The notes under the pieces were generated by a model. The model ran no database searches and was not told where the DNA came from. It was given only the letters and a program-made list of their open reading frames with translations. A DNA stretch of 64,000 nt, from assembly GCA_963725655.1 (NCBI GenBank), contig CAVRYY010000002.1:558001-622000 (forward strand), given 5' to 3'. The stretch is from CAVRXT01 sp963725655. Its GTDB lineage: Bacteria > Acidobacteriota > Terriglobia > Acidiferrales > UBA7541. This document shows, one piece after another, positions 25,567-35,200 of this stretch (position 1 is the first letter of the stretch; every line of letters begins with the position of its first letter). A program made the position numbers and the translations under genes.

Positions 25567-26712
25567 GTGAATCCCAAAACCAATCTCGGCGTGGAGTTTG
25601 AACCGGCGGAACCACCGCAAGCGTCGGTAAAACGCCGGTCGCCGCCGCTCAGCGCGGAAACGGTGACCGAGACCGACGACCTTTCGGCCTTGCTCTCTCG
25701 CGCCGCGCTGGAAACTTACACGGAATTCCTGGCGGATCCACCCCGTGCCCGCTCAACCCCGGAACGCGAGACGCCCTCGCCCGCAGAGTCGGCTCCTGCT
25801 GCTCTGCCCGATCCGCCCGTGAAAACCCAAATTCACCGCGGTCAGCGGCAGTGGAACACGCGATACGCATCGCGCTGGTCGGTTCTCGCCGGGCTGTCGC
25901 CCGACGACGCCCACCAGCCCCGCCTCACGCTCGCGCAGACGCTCGCGGAACGCGTGTCGTCCCCGCTGTTACTGATTTCTTCGCTCAGCGGAGGTGTCGG
26001 CAAAACCACCATCGTCGCCACGCTGGCTCGCTGCCTGGCGATGCATCACGAACGCGTGGTTCTCGCGGAAACGGCGGAGGGTTCTTTGCTGCCATTTCAT
26101 TTCGGCGCCGATCGTCCGGGAGGCGGCGAACTCGACAATTTCGTGATACCCGAATCCCAGGGCGCCGTTCAGATTTTCAATACCGCCTCGTTGCGCCGTC
26201 TGGGAAGGGAAGACGACCGCCCGCGGAGCGATGCGGTGGCGCACGATCCTGCGGCCGCGCTGGTTCAAGCCGCCGAAAAGGCCAACCGCTTGTTGCTGGA
26301 CACCGGAGCCGGCAACGCCGGCGACCTGGAATCGATGGACGGCGTGAAGCAGTTCGCTCTGATTCCGATCGTTCCGGACGTGGCTTCCATGATGGGCGTA
26401 ATCCGCTTCGAAGCTTCGCTGCGGCCGGATGCCCAGCGCGCTGGAGCAAACGCCGGCCCTTGGTACGTGCTCAATAAATTCGATAGCTCGCTGGCGTTGC
26501 ACCGCGACATCAAGACTTCGCTGGGAAGGCGATTGGCCGGCCGTTTGCTCGACGTCACCATCCGCCGCGGCGATGCGGTCTCTGAGGCTCTCGCGGATGG
26601 ATCCACGGTGATGGATTACTGCCCGGAAGCCGACATATGCAGCGATTTTCTGCAATTGGCGGAATGGCTGCGAGGGGTGGCGCCCCCGGCCCGGCGGGAT
26701 GGGAACACCTGA
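25567..26712 (+). CDS. bcsQ: BcsQ-like ParA/MinD ATPase of the cellulose operon
   Basis: The 381-residue protein has a ParA/MinD-type ATPase domain from about residue 120. Its P-loop is SLSGGVGKTTIV (Lys146); the lysine that starts the usual KGGVGKT is serine here. LLDTGAG is the Walker B-like region. BcsQ proteins position the cellulose synthase complex at the pole. The N-terminal 115 residues are a Pro/Glu-rich extension not present in the E. coli protein. The GTG at 25567 is favoured by an AGGCGGAG sequence upstream; a TTG at 25531 is possible. Its stop overlaps the bcsA start (TGATG). Confidence 0.82.
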   Translation: MNPKTNLGVEFEPAEPPQASVKRRSPPLSAETVTETDDLSALLSRAALETYTEFLADPPRARSTPERETPSPAESAPAALPDPPVKTQIHRGQRQWNTRYASRWSVLAGLSPDDAHQPRLTLAQTLAERVSSPLLLISSLSGGVGKTTIVATLARCLAMHHERVVLAETAEGSLLPFHFGADRPGGGELDNFVIPESQGAVQIFNTASLRRLGREDDRPRSDAVAHDPAAALVQAAEKANRLLLDTGAGNAGDLESMDGVKQFALIPIVPDVASMMGVIRFEASLRPDAQRAGANAGPWYVLNKFDSSLALHRDIKTSLGRRLAGRLLDVTIRRGDAVSEALADGSTVMDYCPEADICSDFLQLAEWLRGVAPPARRDGNT

Positions 26713-29700
26713 TGGCCAGCGCCTACGCAGGAGACGACTCGGGAATCTTCCTCCGGCTGCTGCGCTGGTTGATGCTGATTGTTTCCGCGATCGTGCTGAT
26801 TTATTTTGTGATCCTTCCGCTGGACTGGAAACACCAGCTCTTCGTCAGCCTGGCGTTGATGCTGGCGGCGTTTGTGCTCAGCCGATATTCCAAAGGGCAA
26901 CCCGCTAGCCTGGCGCTGGCGATGATTTCGCTCTTCGCATCGTCGCGTTACATCTACTACCGCTTCACCAACACCTTCGGGTTCGGCGCCGAAAGCGGAT
27001 CGCAGCCGCAAACGCTGGACATGATCTTCATGATCATCCTGCTGTGCGCCGAACTGTATGCCTACCTGATCCTGGTGCTGGGATTTTTCCAGACCATTCG
27101 CCCCCTGGAACGCAAACCGGTTCCACTTTCCGGGGATCCGCAACAATGGCCCAGCGTCGACATCTTCATCCCCAGCTACAACGAGCCGCTCAGCGTGGTG
27201 CGCCACACGGTGTGGGCGGCGATGAACCTCGATTGGCCTGCCCACCTCTGCCGCGTGTATATCCTGGACGACGGACGCCGCGAGGAATTCCGGAAATTCG
27301 CTGAGGAAGCGGGATGCGGCTACGTCACTCGCACCAGTAACGAACACGCCAAAGCCGGCAACATCAACGCAGCGCTTCTGAAAACTACCGGACAATTCGT
27401 CGCGATTTTTGACTGCGATCACGTGCCCACCCGTTCCTTCCTGCAGATGACCATGGGCTGGTTCGTGAAAGACGAACGCCTGGCGATGCTGCAAACTCCC
27501 CACTATTTCTATTCGCCGGATCCATTCGAGCGAAATTTGAATCTGTTCCGGAAAATGCCGAATGAGGGCGAACTGTTTTACGGCCTGGTTCAGGATGGCA
27601 ACGATCTGTGGAACGCCACTTTCTTCTGCGGATCGTGTGCGGTGTTGCGCCGCACCGCTATCGAAGAAATCAAAGGTATCGCCGTCGAGACCGTCACCGA
27701 AGACGCCCACACTTCGCTGCGTATGCAGATTCGCGGCTGGAACACCGCGTACATCAACATTCCCCAGGCTGCGGGATTGGCCACCGAAAGCCTTTCCAGC
27801 CACATCGGCCAGCGCATCCGCTGGGCGCGCGGCATGTGCCAGATTCTGCGCACCGATAATCCGCTCACCCGGCGGAAGCTGCGGTTTGGACAGCGGCTCT
27901 GCTATTTCAACGCCATGTTTCATTTTCTCTATTCGGTGCCCCGGCTGATTTTTCTCACCGCGCCATTGGTCTATTTGCTGTTGGGGCACCGGAGTATTCG
28001 CGGATATTCGCTGACTATCTTCGCGTTCGGTCTGCCGCACATCGTGCTTTCCACGCTGTGCAGCTCGCGTAGCCAGGGGAAATTCCGCTACTCATTCTGG
28101 AACGAGGTGTACGAGGCGGTGCTGTCGCCCTACATCCTGGTTCCCACCATCATGGCGCTGATCAACCCGCGGCTCGGAACGTTCAACGTCACCGCCAAGG
28201 GCGGGCTGGTGCCGGAATCTTATTTCGACTGGAAAATCGCCCGGCCCTACCTGGTGCTGCTCTTCTTGAATGTTCTGGGCCTGATTTTCGCGGTGCCTCG
28301 GTTTCTCTGGTGGCACGATCAACCCGGCACGATCGCCATGAACGCCTTCTGGACGCTGTTTAACGTTGTGGTGCTGGCGGCCTGCTGTTCCATCGCCTAC
28401 GAGCGGGAACAGAAGCGCTCCCACGTCCGGGTTCCTCTGGTCGTTCCGGTGCAGGTTCAACTCAAGGACCAGCGCTGGGTGGCGGCGCAGTCCACCGATA
28501 TTTCCAACGGCGGCGTGGCCCTGAAAATTCCCCGCGGACTGGATTTAGATCCGGGAGAACTGACCATGGTGCGCTTCTCGCTGCGCTCGGTGATCTACGA
28601 TCTGCCGGTGGCGGTGATCGGTCACGATATCGGCCGGCTGCGCTTGCAGTTCGAACCTCTCGATTTGCATCAAGAGGAAGCGCTCACTCGAATTCTATAT
28701 TCTCGCGCGGATTCCTGGATCAACGCCACCGATACGCGCCCATCGGACCGTCCGGTGCGTAGCCTATTCATGATCGTCAGCGTTGCCATGCACGGCATGT
28801 GGATGGCGCTACGCACACCGATCGGACGCAAAAAAAGTCCAGTCGCTCCGGCAAAAGCGAAAGTTGTCTCGTCCGCCAGTGCCGCCTCGGCGGCGGGAGT
28901 CATCCTGCTGATTTTGCTGGCTGCGCAAATGCTATCGGCTGCGCCGCGAGCGGCCCGGCACACGGCGGCTCAGCCGCGCCACACCGCCGCTCTGGCGGCG
29001 TCCGCCCCGGCGTTTGCGCCTGGAGCTTTTCGTAGCAACAAGGATTTGGCCAGCCTGGGTGTGCTGCAGTCGATCGTACTGAATGGCGCGTCGTCGCGCG
29101 CATCCGCCACCTTCGCACTTCCCGCATCTAAAGTGGTCACCGCGGCAGTCCTCCACTTGCGGTATCGCCTGGCGGCGCCTCTTGCCGATCGTGCTTCGCT
29201 GCTCGCGGTGAGTGTAAATGGCGTCAGCGCCGGCTCGCTCCCGCTCAGCCACGCCGATTTCGACCAGCGCTACGCCGAAGATTCTTTGGCGTTGCCCGCC
29301 GAGTCTCTCCTTCCGGAAAACACCATCGAATTTCAATTGATGGGAAGCTGCCTGCGCGATTGCTCCGCCGATAATTTTGTCACCGTCATCGATCCCAGTT
29401 CGTCGCTGGAAATGAGCGGCCAGCGCCTGGTGTTATCGGCAAATCCCACGTCGTTCTCCGCGCCTTTTCTTGACCCAGGAGCGCGGTATCCCGTCGTGGC
29501 TCTGGCCCTGCCGGCGTCCCCTGGTTTGAAAACGCTGCAGGCCGCAGGCATCGTCGCATCGTGGCTCGGCATCAGCGCGCAATCGGCCAGTGTTCGTTTC
29601 TCGGTTTCGCTGGGCAGCGTTCCGGAAGACTACGCCGTGGTGATCGGGACCGCGCCCAGCCTGCCGCTTTCCCTCGGCCTTAGCACCGTGGACGCCCCCG

Positions 29701-31085
29701 CCATCCTGCTGCGCCCCAATCCCTCCGATCCCTACAGTCAGGTGCTCGTGATCACCGGGCGCGACGAACGGCAATTGCTGCAGGCTGCGCAAGCCCTGGC
29801 CTTGGGGCAATTCCAGGCGGGCAATGGGGAGTTTCAGATTCGCCTCGGACCGGACCCCGGGGGGCGCGCGTCCAACGACGCACCGCGCTGGCTGGGAAGC
29901 TCGTCCATAATTCAACTGGGCGATTTCTTCTCGCTGGCGCAACTGACCACCGCGATCGAGGGAACTCAGGTCCTCACTTTTCGACTGGCCCCCGATCTCT
30001 ATTTTGGAAATCGCGGCAGTATTCCATTTCATCTCAATTTCCGGATCGATGGGCCCGCCACCGCCTCCTCCAAAATCGATCTGGACGTAACCCTGAATGA
30101 CGTTGCCGTGGCGTCCATCGGTGTGGCCGCCGATGCCACCCTCATCCAGCACGCCAACATCTCCCTTCCGGTTTCCGCGCTGAATCCATACGGCAACCGC
30201 CTGCAGCTGGTATGGAAGCCCAGGGACGAAGTCGCCGACGCCGAGGGCCACCGCGCGCAAGTGATGCGCAATTCCAGCATCGATCTCGCGGGCATTCACC
30301 ATTTTGTCGCGCTGCCGCAACTCGAACGACTCGCAGAATCTGGCTACCCATTCACCCGTTACGCGGATCTCTCCCAAACCGCTTTCGTCCTGGCCAATTC
30401 AAGCTCGCCGGAACAGATCAACGCCTACCTTAACCTGATCGCGCGTTTCGCCGCGGAGACCGGCTACCCGGCGTTGCGTGTCTCGGTTCTCTCCGCCGAC
30501 CGGCTGGCTTCGGTCCGCGACCGCGATTTCATTTTGCTCGCCAATTTCTCTGACTCCGCCGCCGTTTCCGCATTGGACGCCTCGAGCCCGCTGCGCGTTG
30601 GGCGCGGTATGGTGCGCCTGGCCGACCACGACAACTGGTGGCTGCGCCTGCGCCGCTCGGCGTGGAACGTCGCCGGGCGCACCCGCCAGTCCATCGAGGA
30701 TCTGCTGGAAGCCGATCCTCCGCCGCAAGGTGTAGTCGCCGGTTTCGAGTCGCCCTTCCAGCCGGGACGCACCGCGGTCCTGATTCTCGGCCAGACCGAC
30801 GCCGGTATCGAACTCGTCGCCACTCGTCTGGCAGGCATTGGGCGCGAGGGCGCGGTCTACGGCTCCATCAGCGTTTTGTATAACGGCCGGTTCGAATCGC
30901 TATATCTCTCGCGCGAGGAATACCAAGTGGGCAGCCTGCCCCGCTACCAGACCATGAACCTGTGGGTGATCCAGCATATCTATCTCGTTCCGTTGCTCGT
31001 GCTCATTTCCTGCGTTCTCCCGGTTTTCTGGTTGCATCCGTGGATCGAGCGCAGGGTGCGCCTGCGGCTGGAGGGCCACCCATGA
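26712..31085 (+). CDS. bcsAB: Fused cellulose synthase BcsA-BcsB with PilZ domain
   Basis: One 1457-residue polypeptide holds both inner-membrane cellulose synthase subunits. Residues about 1-560 are the GT2 synthase with membrane helices: DIFIPSYNEP near 150, DCDH at 234-237, TED near 328 and QRIRW at 367-371. A PilZ domain follows, with RSHVR (569-573) and DISNGG, the cyclic-di-GMP-binding RxxxR and DxSxxG motifs. After a Lys/Ala-rich linker and one helix, residues about 765-1457 form the periplasmic BcsB region with a C-terminal membrane anchor (LVPLLVLISCVLPVFWL). The ATG at 26712 overlaps the bcsQ stop; an ATG 75 nt earlier is less likely. Fused synthases are known in Komagataeibacter (acsAB). 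Confidence 0.92.
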   Translation: MASAYAGDDSGIFLRLLRWLMLIVSAIVLIYFVILPLDWKHQLFVSLALMLAAFVLSRYSKGQPASLALAMISLFASSRYIYYRFTNTFGFGAESGSQPQTLDMIFMIILLCAELYAYLILVLGFFQTIRPLERKPVPLSGDPQQWPSVDIFIPSYNEPLSVVRHTVWAAMNLDWPAHLCRVYILDDGRREEFRKFAEEAGCGYVTRTSNEHAKAGNINAALLKTTGQFVAIFDCDHVPTRSFLQMTMGWFVKDERLAMLQTPHYFYSPDPFERNLNLFRKMPNEGELFYGLVQDGNDLWNATFFCGSCAVLRRTAIEEIKGIAVETVTEDAHTSLRMQIRGWNTAYINIPQAAGLATESLSSHIGQRIRWARGMCQILRTDNPLTRRKLRFGQRLCYFNAMFHFLYSVPRLIFLTAPLVYLLLGHRSIRGYSLTIFAFGLPHIVLSTLCSSRSQGKFRYSFWNEVYEAVLSPYILVPTIMALINPRLGTFNVTAKGGLVPESYFDWKIARPYLVLLFLNVLGLIFAVPRFLWWHDQPGTIAMNAFWTLFNVVVLAACCSIAYEREQKRSHVRVPLVVPVQVQLKDQRWVAAQSTDISNGGVALKIPRGLDLDPGELTMVRFSLRSVIYDLPVAVIGHDIGRLRLQFEPLDLHQEEALTRILYSRADSWINATDTRPSDRPVRSLFMIVSVAMHGMWMALRTPIGRKKSPVAPAKAKVVSSASAASAAGVILLILLAAQMLSAAPRAARHTAAQPRHTAALAASAPAFAPGAFRSNKDLASLGVLQSIVLNGASSRASATFALPASKVVTAAVLHLRYRLAAPLADRASLLAVSVNGVSAGSLPLSHADFDQRYAEDSLALPAESLLPENTIEFQLMGSCLRDCSADNFVTVIDPSSSLEMSGQRLVLSANPTSFSAPFLDPGARYPVVALALPASPGLKTLQAAGIVASWLGISAQSASVRFSVSLGSVPEDYAVVIGTAPSLPLSLGLSTVDAPAILLRPNPSDPYSQVLVITGRDERQLLQAAQALALGQFQAGNGEFQIRLGPDPGGRASNDAPRWLGSSSIIQLGDFFSLAQLTTAIEGTQVLTFRLAPDLYFGNRGSIPFHLNFRIDGPATASSKIDLDVTLNDVAVASIGVAADATLIQHANISLPVSALNPYGNRLQLVWKPRDEVADAEGHRAQVMRNSSIDLAGIHHFVALPQLERLAESGYPFTRYADLSQTAFVLANSSSPEQINAYLNLIARFAAETGYPALRVSVLSADRLASVRDRDFILLANFSDSAAVSALDASSPLRVGRGMVRLADHDNWWLRLRRSAWNVAGRTRQSIEDLLEADPPPQGVVAGFESPFQPGRTAVLILGQTDAGIELVATRLAGIGREGAVYGSISVLYNGRFESLYLSREEYQVGSLPRYQTMNLWVIQHIYLVPLLVLISCVLPVFWLHPWIERRVRLRLEGHP

Positions 31086-32263
31086 TGCTAATTACCGTGC
31101 ATCGGGCGGCGATCATGTGTCTGCTCGCGATTTTCGCCGTTCCCCCAGCATTCGCGATCGAAGCGCCCAGCACCCTTTGGCCGCTGTGGGATCAATACAA
31201 GCGCCAATTCCTGAAAGCCGATGGCCGCATCGTCGATTGGGATGCAGGCGCGCGCACCACGTCGGAAGGCCAGGCCTACGCGCTTTTCTTTTCTCTGGTC
31301 GCCAACGATCGCCCCGCATTCGATTGCATTCTGGCCTGGACCGAAACGCACCTGGCGCAAGGCAGCCTCCGCAACAATCTGCCCGCATGGCTTTGGACTC
31401 CCTCCAGGGATAACGCCGGCGCCGTCGCCGATGCCAATTCCGCTGCCGACGCCGATTTGTGGATCGCCTACACACTCATCCAGGCCGGCCGGGTGTGGCG
31501 GAATCCGGACTACACCGCTCTCGGCCGCGCCCTCGCCGAGCGCATTGCGCGTGAGGAAGTGGATCTCCTCTCCGGAAAGGGCTACATGCTCTTGCCCGGG
31601 CGCGACGGCTTCCGGCCTGAGCCCGGCGCATTTGTTCTGAATCCCAGCTATATGCCGCCGCAGCTACTGGCCTCGCTTTCCCACGAATTTCCTGAGGGTC
31701 CCTGGCGCTCGATCGCCGCGGGTCTGCCGGAATTGCTTTCCGCCGGCATTGGCCATGGTTTCGCTATGGATTGGGTCGCCTTCCGCGCCGGATCCGGTTT
31801 TTCTGCCACCAGCATTTCCGCGCCGCAGCTAGGAGGCGCCCCAGGCGTAGTCCCGGCTGGCAGCTATGACGCGGTGCGGGTCTATCTGTGGGCGGGCATG
31901 CTGGACCCCGCGGCGGCAGGCCGCCAAGCGCTGCTGCAAAACTTGTCCGGCATGCAAGCGTACCTCCGCGACCACCCTATTCCGCCGGAGCGCGTTGCCG
32001 CCAGCGGAGCGGTGATCGATGCCAACGGTCCAGTGGGGTTCTCGGCGGCTGTAATTCCGCTACTTACCGTATTCGGAGATCGGCAGCCGCTGGCTCTTCA
32101 GCATGCGCGGCTGGACCAAAGCCGCAACTCGTTTACCGGCCTCTACGGACCGGGACAGCGCTACTACGATCAGGTCCTCGCGCTTTTCGCCGAAGGTTGG
32201 AGTGATGCGTTCTTTTCGTTCGATCCGCATGGCCAGCTGTCGGTTCGCTGGAAAAAACCATGA
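31082..32263 (+). CDS. bcsZ: Periplasmic GH8 endoglucanase BcsZ
   Basis: BcsZ is the beta-1,4-glucanase that trims cellulose during export. The 393-residue protein has a signal peptide (CLLAIFAVPPAFA-IEAP) and the GH8 features TTSEGQAYALFF, with the general-acid glutamate, and DANSAADADLWIAYTL, with the aspartates, plus a YDAVRVYLW motif. The ATG at 31082 overlaps the bcsAB stop codon (ATGA), and its own stop overlaps bcsC in the same way. The frame is open further upstream only through bcsAB. Confidence 0.92.
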   Translation: MMLITVHRAAIMCLLAIFAVPPAFAIEAPSTLWPLWDQYKRQFLKADGRIVDWDAGARTTSEGQAYALFFSLVANDRPAFDCILAWTETHLAQGSLRNNLPAWLWTPSRDNAGAVADANSAADADLWIAYTLIQAGRVWRNPDYTALGRALAERIAREEVDLLSGKGYMLLPGRDGFRPEPGAFVLNPSYMPPQLLASLSHEFPEGPWRSIAAGLPELLSAGIGHGFAMDWVAFRAGSGFSATSISAPQLGGAPGVVPAGSYDAVRVYLWAGMLDPAAAGRQALLQNLSGMQAYLRDHPIPPERVAASGAVIDANGPVGFSAAVIPLLTVFGDRQPLALQHARLDQSRNSFTGLYGPGQRYYDQVLALFAEGWSDAFFSFDPHGQLSVRWKKP

Positions 32264-35200
32264 GCGTCCTGCGAAGAATCCTCGTCACGCTGGGCGCGGC
32301 CATTTTTCTATTCGCGGCATGTGGCGCCGCGCGCGGGCAAGCCGATTCGGTCACCCTGTTGCTGCAACGCGCTCGCGCGTTCGAAAATCGCGGACGCATC
32401 GACCTCGCCGCAAAACTTTGGCGGCAGGTAATCCAGTCCCATCCCGACGACTACGAGGCGCTCGACGGCCTGTCTCGTTACGCAACGCAATCCGGAAACA
32501 CCGAAGACGCCCGCCGCTATTCCGCTCTGCTCCAAAAAGCCCAGCCGGTCCCGCTGCCCCACGCCGCGGACGCTGCCAGCCAGCTCACCGTCGATCAGCG
32601 CGCCAAGCTGGAGCAAGCCGGCCGCCTCGCCGCCGACAATCAGCCGGTCGAGGCGATGAAGCTGTATCAAGAAGTCTTCGGCGAGAGTCCGCCGGATAAC
32701 GGTTGGGCGATCGCCTACAACGAAACGCTCGCCGCCACACCCGGAGGTGCCCCGCAGGCCGTCGCTCACTTGCGTGCGCTGCTCATTCGCCACCCGAACG
32801 ATCCTCGCTACTCGCTGTCGCTGGCCCGAATACTGACTTACAACCCGCCCACCCGCGCGGAAGGCGTGAAGCGCCTCGAGTCAATCGCCGGCAAGCCCGC
32901 GGACGTGGAAGCCGCACGCGTGGCTTGGCGCCAGGCGCTGGTGTGGGAGCACGGAAACGCAGCCTATCAACCCTCTCTCCGCGCCTACCTCAAACGCTAT
33001 CCGGACGCGGATCTCGCCGCTGAGTCTGCCGGGGCGGTTCGCGCCGCTCCGTCTCCGGCGGAATCCGCAATGGGCCGCGACGAACAGGCAGGCTATCAAG
33101 CCTTGCACGCTGGCGAGTTCGATCGCGCCAAGGCCCTCTTCGGCAAAATGGCTGCCGAATCAGCGAACAAGACCAGGGCATGGCTCGGTCTTGGTTACGT
33201 CGCAATGGAACAGCAGGATTTCGCCGCCGCGGAAAAATATTTCGAGTTAGCTAAGCCTCGTGCAGGTGCGCAGTCCGCCAGCGTCGAAAAATCTCTGCAG
33301 ACCGCTCGCTACTGGCGGATCATGGGCGAAGCCACCGCCAGCTTCGAACGCTCCGATCTCGACGCGGCTCTCGCGGAATTCCAGCAGGCGCTCACGCTCC
33401 GCCCGGCGGCCCCCGAAGCTTTAGCGGGCGTTACCGGAACGCTGATGAAGCGCGGCGACACCGAAAGCGCCATCGCCGAATACCGCCGCTGGGAGCAAGC
33501 GCGTCCCGGCGATCTGAACTCCTGGATCGGCATCTTCGCGGCGCTGCGCGTCTACGGCGATCCGGCGGCAGCCTTGGTCGCCGCCCGAGCCATGCCCGCA
33601 TCGCTTCATTCCCCCTGCCTGAATAATCCCGACTGCCTGATCCCGCTCGCCGCCGCTTACATCGATACCGGGCATCTCCCCGAAGCTCGCCAATTGCTGC
33701 GCGAGACGTTGCTTTCCTCCGGCGCCAAGTCCGCACCCATCGCCACGCGAATCAAAATCGCCGCGCTGCTCGATCAAAGCGGTTCGTACGCGGAAGCGGC
33801 GGACATGTACGCCGCGCTCACCCAGGAAGATCCCGCGAGCCTCGACTCCTGGCGCGGCTGGATCGCCTGCGTGCACGAACTCGGCCACGATACCGAGGCG
33901 TTGCGCATCAGCGGCACTATGCCCGACGAGGTTTATTCCAGGGCGGTTCGCGACACCGACTATCTCAGCCTGATCGCCTTCATCTACGAAGCGCTGCATC
34001 AGCTTCCCCAGGCGCATCAATTCGTCGAGCAAGCTCTGCAAAACGCAACCGCCAATGGCGGCATTGCGCCGCTGAATCTGCAACTGCAAGTCGCCAGCCT
34101 CTGGCTGCAGGAAAACAATTACGCCAACGCCATCGCCCTCTACCGCCAGGTGATCGAGCGCTATCCCGATAACCTCGACGCCTGGCGCGCGCTGCTCGGC
34201 GCCATGCACCAAATCGGACGCGACGCCGAAGCCATCGAGCTCGCCTCCAGCGCCCGCCGCGACACCTTGCGCCGCATCGAGTCCGATTCCGCCTCGCTCA
34301 CCTCGCTGGCGCAATCGTATTCCGCTCTCGGCGATCACAACGAAGCGCTCTCCTTGATTCGCCGCGCGCTGTGGTCGTATCAGTCCAGCCGCCGCGCGCC
34401 TCCGATCGATTTAGAAATGGCGTCATGCTGGATCTTCATGGACGCCGGCGACGATGTCTCGTTGTGGTCCACGCTGCGCGGCCTGGATGCCCGCAAGGAA
34501 ATCTCTCCGGCGCAAAGCGCTACGCTTCGCGACATTTGGATCGCCTGGAGTCTGAAGCGCGCGGACGCCGCCATGTCCGCCGGCGCCACCCAGGCAGGCT
34601 TGGCGATCCTGGTTTCCGCTCGCCGGGCCTTCCCCAACGAAGTGAAAGTCCGCGCCGCGTTTGCCGGCGGACTGGCTCGCGCCGGCGCATATCCACAGGC
34701 GCTCGATGAGTACAAATCGTGGGGCTTGCTGGGTGCCAGCGATGACCAATACGCCGGCGCGATTGATGCCGCCGTCCACGCCCGCGACTACAAAACCGCC
34801 TCCGCCTGGCTGGCCGCCGGCCTGCACACGTGGTCCAATGATCCCAAGCTGCTAGGCGCCGGCGCGAAACTTGCCTTGGCCCAGCGCGATTACCCACGCG
34901 CCAATCGCTATTATCAGGCTTCGCTGGCCGCGGTTCCCACAGACTCCTTCGGCGCGACCGCTGCAGCCAACGGCGGCGCGGGCGCTACCGCGTCTTCCTC
35001 GGCGCTTAATTCGCTGCAGAATCTTCTCGCGCCCAACGGAAACACGCCCGCCGTATACGCCTCCAACCCGTGGGGAACTCCCGCCGGGATTCTCTCCGAC
35101 CCGCTCAACGTTGTGCTCGCCAGTCCGCTCACGGCGCGTGACGCCCAAATTTTCCCGGACGGCCGCATCGCTTCCAATGATGGAATTCTCTCCGACGGCC

